Source of the DNA: UBA1479 sp963972065
Lineage (GTDB): Bacteria; Pseudomonadota; Alphaproteobacteria; Rhodospirillales; Casp-alpha2
Direction: 5' to 3'
NCBI GenBank assembly: GCA_963972065.1
Contig: CAXAVJ010000008.1
Span: forward strand, 5,155 to 69,154
Length of the DNA stretch: 64,000 nucleotides
In this document: one piece after another, positions 60,884 to 64,000 of the stretch
Layout of the letters: each line of letters opens with the position of its first letter
Position numbering within the stretch: position 1 is the stretch's first letter
Translations under genes and position numbers: made by a program
The notes under the pieces: model-generated
Seen by the model: only the letters and a program-made list of their open reading frames with translations
Database searches by the model: none
Told to the model about the DNA's origin: nothing

Positions 60884-60900
60884 GGCGGACGGTCAGGCGA

Positions 60901-61230
60901 TCAGAACGGCAGCTTGAAGCCGGGCGGCAGGCCGAGGCCGCCGGTCAGGTCCTGCATGCGGGCCTGCATTTCGCGCTCGGCCTTGGCCTTGGCGTCGTTG
61001 ATGGCGGCGGTGATGAGGTCTTCCAGGACCTCGACGTCCGTGTCCGCGCCGGACAAAAGGGACGGGTCGATCTTCACGCCCCGGGCCTCGCCCTTGCCGT
61101 TCAAGGTGACCTCGACCATGCCGGCGCCGGACGCGCCCGTGACCTCAAGTTCGGCCAGTTCTTCCTGCATATTGGCCATCTTGGCCTGGATTTCCTGGGC
61201 CTGCTGCATCATCTTGCCGAGGTTCTTCAT
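60901..61230 (-). CDS. ebfC: Nucleoid-associated protein YbaB/EbfC
   Basis: 109 aa. MKNLGKMMQQAQEIQAKMANMQEELAELEVTGASGAGMVEVTLNG and GVKIDPSLL are family-typical; ATG 61230 gives the standard length, whereas the frame extends further upstream only as antisense of the exonuclease gene. It binds DNA and forms dimers. Normally preceded directly by dnaX; here the exonuclease gene intervenes in opposite orientation. Confidence 0.96.
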   Translation of the reverse strand: MKNLGKMMQQAQEIQAKMANMQEELAELEVTGASGAGMVEVTLNGKGEARGVKIDPSLLSGADTDVEVLEDLITAAINDAKAKAEREMQARMQDLTGGLGLPPGFKLPF

Positions 61231-61290
61231 GGGTCGCGTCCGCTTCTCAATGGGTGCCGGGGAGGGGTTGGCCAGTGTATAACAGTCGTC

Positions 61291-62127
61291 ATGCAGCATA
61301 GAAACCTCTTCGTCTTCGACATCGAAACCGTCCCCGACACGGATGCCGTGCCGGCGCTGACCGGCTTCGACGATCCGGACATCCAGGCCCGGCGCGACGA
61401 ATTGTCGCGCTATCACCTGGAAATCACCGACGGGCGCAACGATTTCCACCGCCAGCCGTTCCACCGCGTGGTCGCCATCAGCTTCCTGGAGGCCGAGATC
61501 GAACACACGCCGAGCGGCGGCGAGATCTATCATCTGAAGGAACTGCGTTCCGGCGGCGAGGCCAGTTTCGGCGAGAAGAAACTGCTGCAGGGTTTCTTCG
61601 GCTATTTCGAGCGCATCCGCCCGCGCCTGGTCAGCTTCAACGGCCGGGGCTTCGACCTGCCGGTGCTGAAATACCGCGCCATGGCCCATGGCGTGCAGGC
61701 GGCGCTGCTGCACGACACGTCCAACAAATGGGAAAACTACACGGCGCGCTATGCCCTCAATTGGCACTGCGATCTGATCGAGGCCTTGTCGGATTTCGGC
61801 GCCTCGGCGCGGATCAAGCTGAACGAGGTCTGTTCGATCTTAGGATTGCCCGGCAAGTTCGGGGTCGACGGCAGCCAGGTCGCGCCGATGTTCGACGACG
61901 GCCGGGTCGCGGAAATCCGCGATTACTGCGAGACCGACGTGCTGAACACCTATTTGGTTTACCTGCGCTGGCAGCATCATCGCGGCGTGCTGTCGACGGA
62001 GGCGCTCAACAAGGCGCTCGCCGACGTGATCTCCCTGGTCGATGCCGAGGGCGAGGCCCGCCCGCACCTGCGGAAATTCATCGAGGCCTGGGGCGAGGCG
62101 TCGGGTAATAAGTTTTTGATGGATTAA
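61291..62127 (+). CDS. Predicted 3'-5' exonuclease (PolB-type, PF10108)
   Basis: 278 aa DEDD-type nuclease. Exo I is LFVFDIETVPDTDA (Asp-Ile-Glu), Exo II is RLVSFNGRGFDLPVLKYRA (Asp), and Exo III is EIRDYCETDVLNTYLVYLRW with the last Asp. It matches the bacterial family of stand-alone PolB exonuclease domains. A repair or trimming role is likely. It lies between dnaX and ebfC but in the opposite direction, with a promoter region shared with ebfC. Confidence 0.9.
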   Translation: MQHRNLFVFDIETVPDTDAVPALTGFDDPDIQARRDELSRYHLEITDGRNDFHRQPFHRVVAISFLEAEIEHTPSGGEIYHLKELRSGGEASFGEKKLLQGFFGYFERIRPRLVSFNGRGFDLPVLKYRAMAHGVQAALLHDTSNKWENYTARYALNWHCDLIEALSDFGASARIKLNEVCSILGLPGKFGVDGSQVAPMFDDGRVAEIRDYCETDVLNTYLVYLRWQHHRGVLSTEALNKALADVISLVDAEGEARPHLRKFIEAWGEASGNKFLMD

Positions 62128-62152
62128 GCCTTCGTTCCTGACTTCTCACGGA

Positions 62153-62205
62153 CTCACTGCCTCAGTGGTTTTTCTTTTGAACCACAGAGACACAGAGGCG
62201 GTGAG
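62153..62205. repeat. Imperfect hairpin with ACCACAGAGACACAGAGG motif
   Basis: CTCACTGCCTCAGTGGTT (62153-62170) and the segment AACCACAGAGACACAGAGGC plus GGTGAG (62180-62205) are near reverse complements, with an extra TGTCTCTG-like stretch in the longer arm. The AACCACAGAGACACAGAGG string resembles a short interspersed repeat seen in many unrelated bacterial genomes, as I recall. It lies between the convergent exonuclease and dnaX genes and may act as their terminator. Only one copy was noticed in the window. Confidence 0.65.
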
Positions 62206-62221
62206 CAGGAAGGAGGAGGAA

Positions 62222-64000
62222 TTAGGTGTCGCCGTCCGGATGGCGGACCTTGGAAATCGCCGCCCCCGGGAAGGTGTCCATCACCGCCTTGACCAGGGGG
62301 TGCTGAGAAAGCTCATCCTTTTCCGCCGCCTGGGCCTTGGCCTGCTGTTCGGCCAGGGTCGGCTGGCCCGCTTCGTTGGACACGGTGACCATCCAGCGCT
62401 CGCCGGTGACGGATTTCAGGAACTTGCCCAAATCGCCCGCCAGGTTGTCGGGCGCACCCGGGCCCGGACGGAATTCCATGCGGCCCGGCTCGAACGTCAC
62501 CAGATGAACCTGGGCCATCATGTGGGATTGCAGGATGCCTTCCTTCAACTGCCCGGCGAGCGCGACCAGATCGGCGAAGGTGTCGATCCGCGCCTGCAGG
62601 GGGGCGGTGTCCGCCTGGGCCGTGGGGGCCGGGTCGTAATCCGGTTCCGCATCGTAATCGGGGACGTCGTCGTAATCGGGTTCGGGCTGCGCCAGGGCGC
62701 GGGCCGTGCCGCCGCCGGAGGACCCGCCGCCGGCAGAGGGTGCCGAAGACGGTGACGGCGCCTGCGGTGCCGAGGCCTGCGGTGCCGGTGCTTGCGGGGC
62801 GGAAGCCTGCGGTGCGGACGCGGCGGGCGCCGGCGCGGCGGCCCCCTCATCGGTCAGCCGGCGGATCGCTTCCTCGGGTGTCGGCATGTTGGCCGCATGG
62901 GCCAGCCGCACGATGATCATTTCCGTCGCCTGGATGGCGTTGGGCGCGTGCTGCACCTCGCTCACGCCCTTCAACAGCATCTGCCAGGCGCGGGCCAGCG
63001 CCCCCATCCCGAGACGTTCGGAAAGGTCCTTGCCGCGCACCCGTTCGATCTCCGGCACGGCGGGGTCGGACAGGGTTTCCGGCACCAGCTTGGCGCGGGT
63101 CAGCATATGAACGATTTCCAGAAGGTCGTTGAGCACCGCCGCCGGATCGGCGCCGTCCTGATACATTTGGCTGAGCAATTGCAATGCGACAGGCACTCGA
63201 CCACCAAGCATCGCATCTAAAAGCATGAAACTCTGTGAGCGGTCGGCCAGGCCCAGCATGTCGCGCACCAGGTCCTCGCCGATCGCGCCCTCGGTCATGG
63301 CGATGGCCTGATCCAAAATCGACAGGCCGTCACGCACGGAGCCGTCGGCGGCGCGGGCGATCAGGTGCAGGGCAGCCTCGGAAATGTCCGCCCCTTCCTT
63401 TTCGCAGATGCCCTTGAAGTGATCGGCCAGGCGCTGCACTTCGATGCGGCGCAGATCGAACCGCTGACAGCGCGACAGCACGGTCACCGGCACCTTGCGG
63501 ATTTCCGTGGTCGCGAAGATGAACTTCACATGCTCGGGCGGTTCCTCCAGCGTCTTCAACAGGGCGTTGAAGGCGTTCTTCGACAACATGTGGACTTCAT
63601 CGATGATGTAGATCTTGAACCGGGCCGAGGTCGGCCGGTAGCGCACGCCGTCGATGATTTCGCGGATGTCGTCGACGCCGGTGCGGGACGCCGCATCCAT
63701 TTCCATGACGTCGACGTGGCGGTCCTGGGCGATGGCCTTGCAATTGGCGCAGACGCCACAGGGCTCGACCGTGGGCCCGCCCGTGCCGTCGGGGCCGATG
63801 CAGTTCAGCGCGCGGGCGATGATGCGCGCCGTCGTGGTCTTGCCGACGCCGCGTACGCCCGTCAGCACGAAGGCATGGGCGAGGCGGCCCGCGGCGATGG
63901 CGTTGGTCAGGGTGCGGACCATCGCCTCCTGGCCGATCAGGCTGGTGAAGTCGGTCGGCCGGTATTTGCGCGCGAGAACCTGATAGGCCGCCTGCTCGGG
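62222..64000 (-). CDS. dnaX: DNA polymerase III subunit gamma/tau (5' end outside window)
   Basis: The frame stays open to the edge of the window, with YQVLARKYRPTDFTSLIGQE upstream of the internal ATG at 63922, so the gene is cut at its 5' end; 592 codons are seen. Walker A GVRGVGKTTTARI, a zinc module with CIGPDGTGG then CGVCANC, Walker B-like IIDEVHMLSK and sensor-type TTEIRKVPVTVLSRCQRFDLRR are clear. The tail has an Ala/Pro/Gln-rich repeat (SAPQA/PAPQA units, roughly 62,745-62,835), then an acidic stretch and the tau-like C-terminal domain. No A-rich slippery heptamer is seen, so a gamma form by frameshift is not supported. Confidence 0.97.
   Translation of the reverse strand, partial: PEQAAYQVLARKYRPTDFTSLIGQEAMVRTLTNAIAAGRLAHAFVLTGVRGVGKTTTARIIARALNCIGPDGTGGPTVEPCGVCANCKAIAQDRHVDVMEMDAASRTGVDDIREIIDGVRYRPTSARFKIYIIDEVHMLSKNAFNALLKTLEEPPEHVKFIFATTEIRKVPVTVLSRCQRFDLRRIEVQRLADHFKGICEKEGADISEAALHLIARAADGSVRDGLSILDQAIAMTEGAIGEDLVRDMLGLADRSQSFMLLDAMLGGRVPVALQLLSQMYQDGADPAAVLNDLLEIVHMLTRAKLVPETLSDPAVPEIERVRGKDLSERLGMGALARAWQMLLKGVSEVQHAPNAIQATEMIIVRLAHAANMPTPEEAIRRLTDEGAAAPAPAASAPQASAPQAPAPQASAPQAPSPSSAPSAGGGSSGGGTARALAQPEPDYDDVPDYDAEPDYDPAPTAQADTAPLQARIDTFADLVALAGQLKEGILQSHMMAQVHLVTFEPGRMEFRPGPGAPDNLAGDLGKFLKSVTGERWMVTVSNEAGQPTLAEQQAKAQAAEKDELSQHPLVKAVMDTFPGAAISKVRHPDGDT

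Noticed and set aside
62745..62835. Short tandem repeats that might suggest a CRISPR-like or satellite array
   Set aside because: They encode the Ala/Pro/Gln-rich linker of DnaX and are codon-level repeats within a gene.
62222..64000. Programmed frameshift in dnaX producing gamma
   Set aside because: No A-rich slippery heptamer was seen in the coding strand of the central region.

Overview
The window is a GC-rich, densely coded piece of chromosome from an alphaproteobacterium, most likely a Rhodospirillales relative. The evidence is a DUF2336 protein, a PAS_5-type sensor, a Gram-negative porin, the panB-panC, dapD-dapE-truA and rpmH-rnpA-yidD-yidC-yihA-argB blocks, and many GTG/TTG starts. 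I cannot place it to genus from sequence alone. There is no rRNA operon, insertion sequence, CRISPR array, integrase or obvious replication origin.

Layout. 1-2.2 kb: end of an SGNH-type hydrolase, then an AT-rich island holding one ParB-fold protein, abutting the 3' end of a tRNA-Val gene. 2.4-8.2 kb: TPR/2OG oxygenase, gph, and glmU-glmS for UDP-GlcNAc supply. 8.3-19.5 kb: porin, glutathione reductase, class III CoA-transferase, MFS transporter, a coupled GT39-like glycosyltransferase/SMR-like pair, a thioredoxin-fold/2OG oxygenase fusion, tRNA-Arg, a lipoprotein, xanthine phosphoribosyltransferase and a small protein. 19.5-25.4 kb: tandem metallo-beta-lactamase paralogs with an MFS gene, dadA, an EF-hand/M23 protein and a PAS_5 protein. 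25.4-33.5 kb: panC-panB, ggt, tam, and a three-gene unit of TVP38 membrane protein, flavin disulfide oxidoreductase and histidine kinase.

33.7-38.1 kb: rpmH-rnpA-yidD-yidC-yihA-argB, linking ribosomal protein L34, RNase P, membrane insertion and arginine synthesis. 38.1-45 kb: amidase, DUF2336 protein, HAD nucleotidase, dapD-dapE, a small membrane protein and truA. 45.1-49.9 kb: two adjacent paralogs of a family I do not recognise, followed by cydA-cydB and a DUF2474-like mini-subunit, plausibly one operon behind a perfect 18-bp palindrome. 49.9-54 kb: a luciferase-like oxidoreductase, a cold-shock gene with a long leader, several small proteins, a GIY-YIG protein, a DsbA-family protein and an unknown lipoprotein/membrane pair. 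54.2-56.1 kb: def and fmt, separated by a decayed higBA toxin-antitoxin module. 56.2-64 kb: CNT nucleoside transporter, DUF4139 protein, rmuC, recR, ebfC, a PolB-type exonuclease and the 5'-truncated dnaX.

Most of the window is core metabolism and information processing. The parts most likely to repay work are the tRNA-adjacent ParB/HEPN-like gene, the paralog pair upstream of cydAB, and the def-higB'-higA-fmt junction. Others are the possible ATC and CTG start codons and a hairpin repeat carrying an ACCACAGAGACACAGAGG motif beside dnaX.
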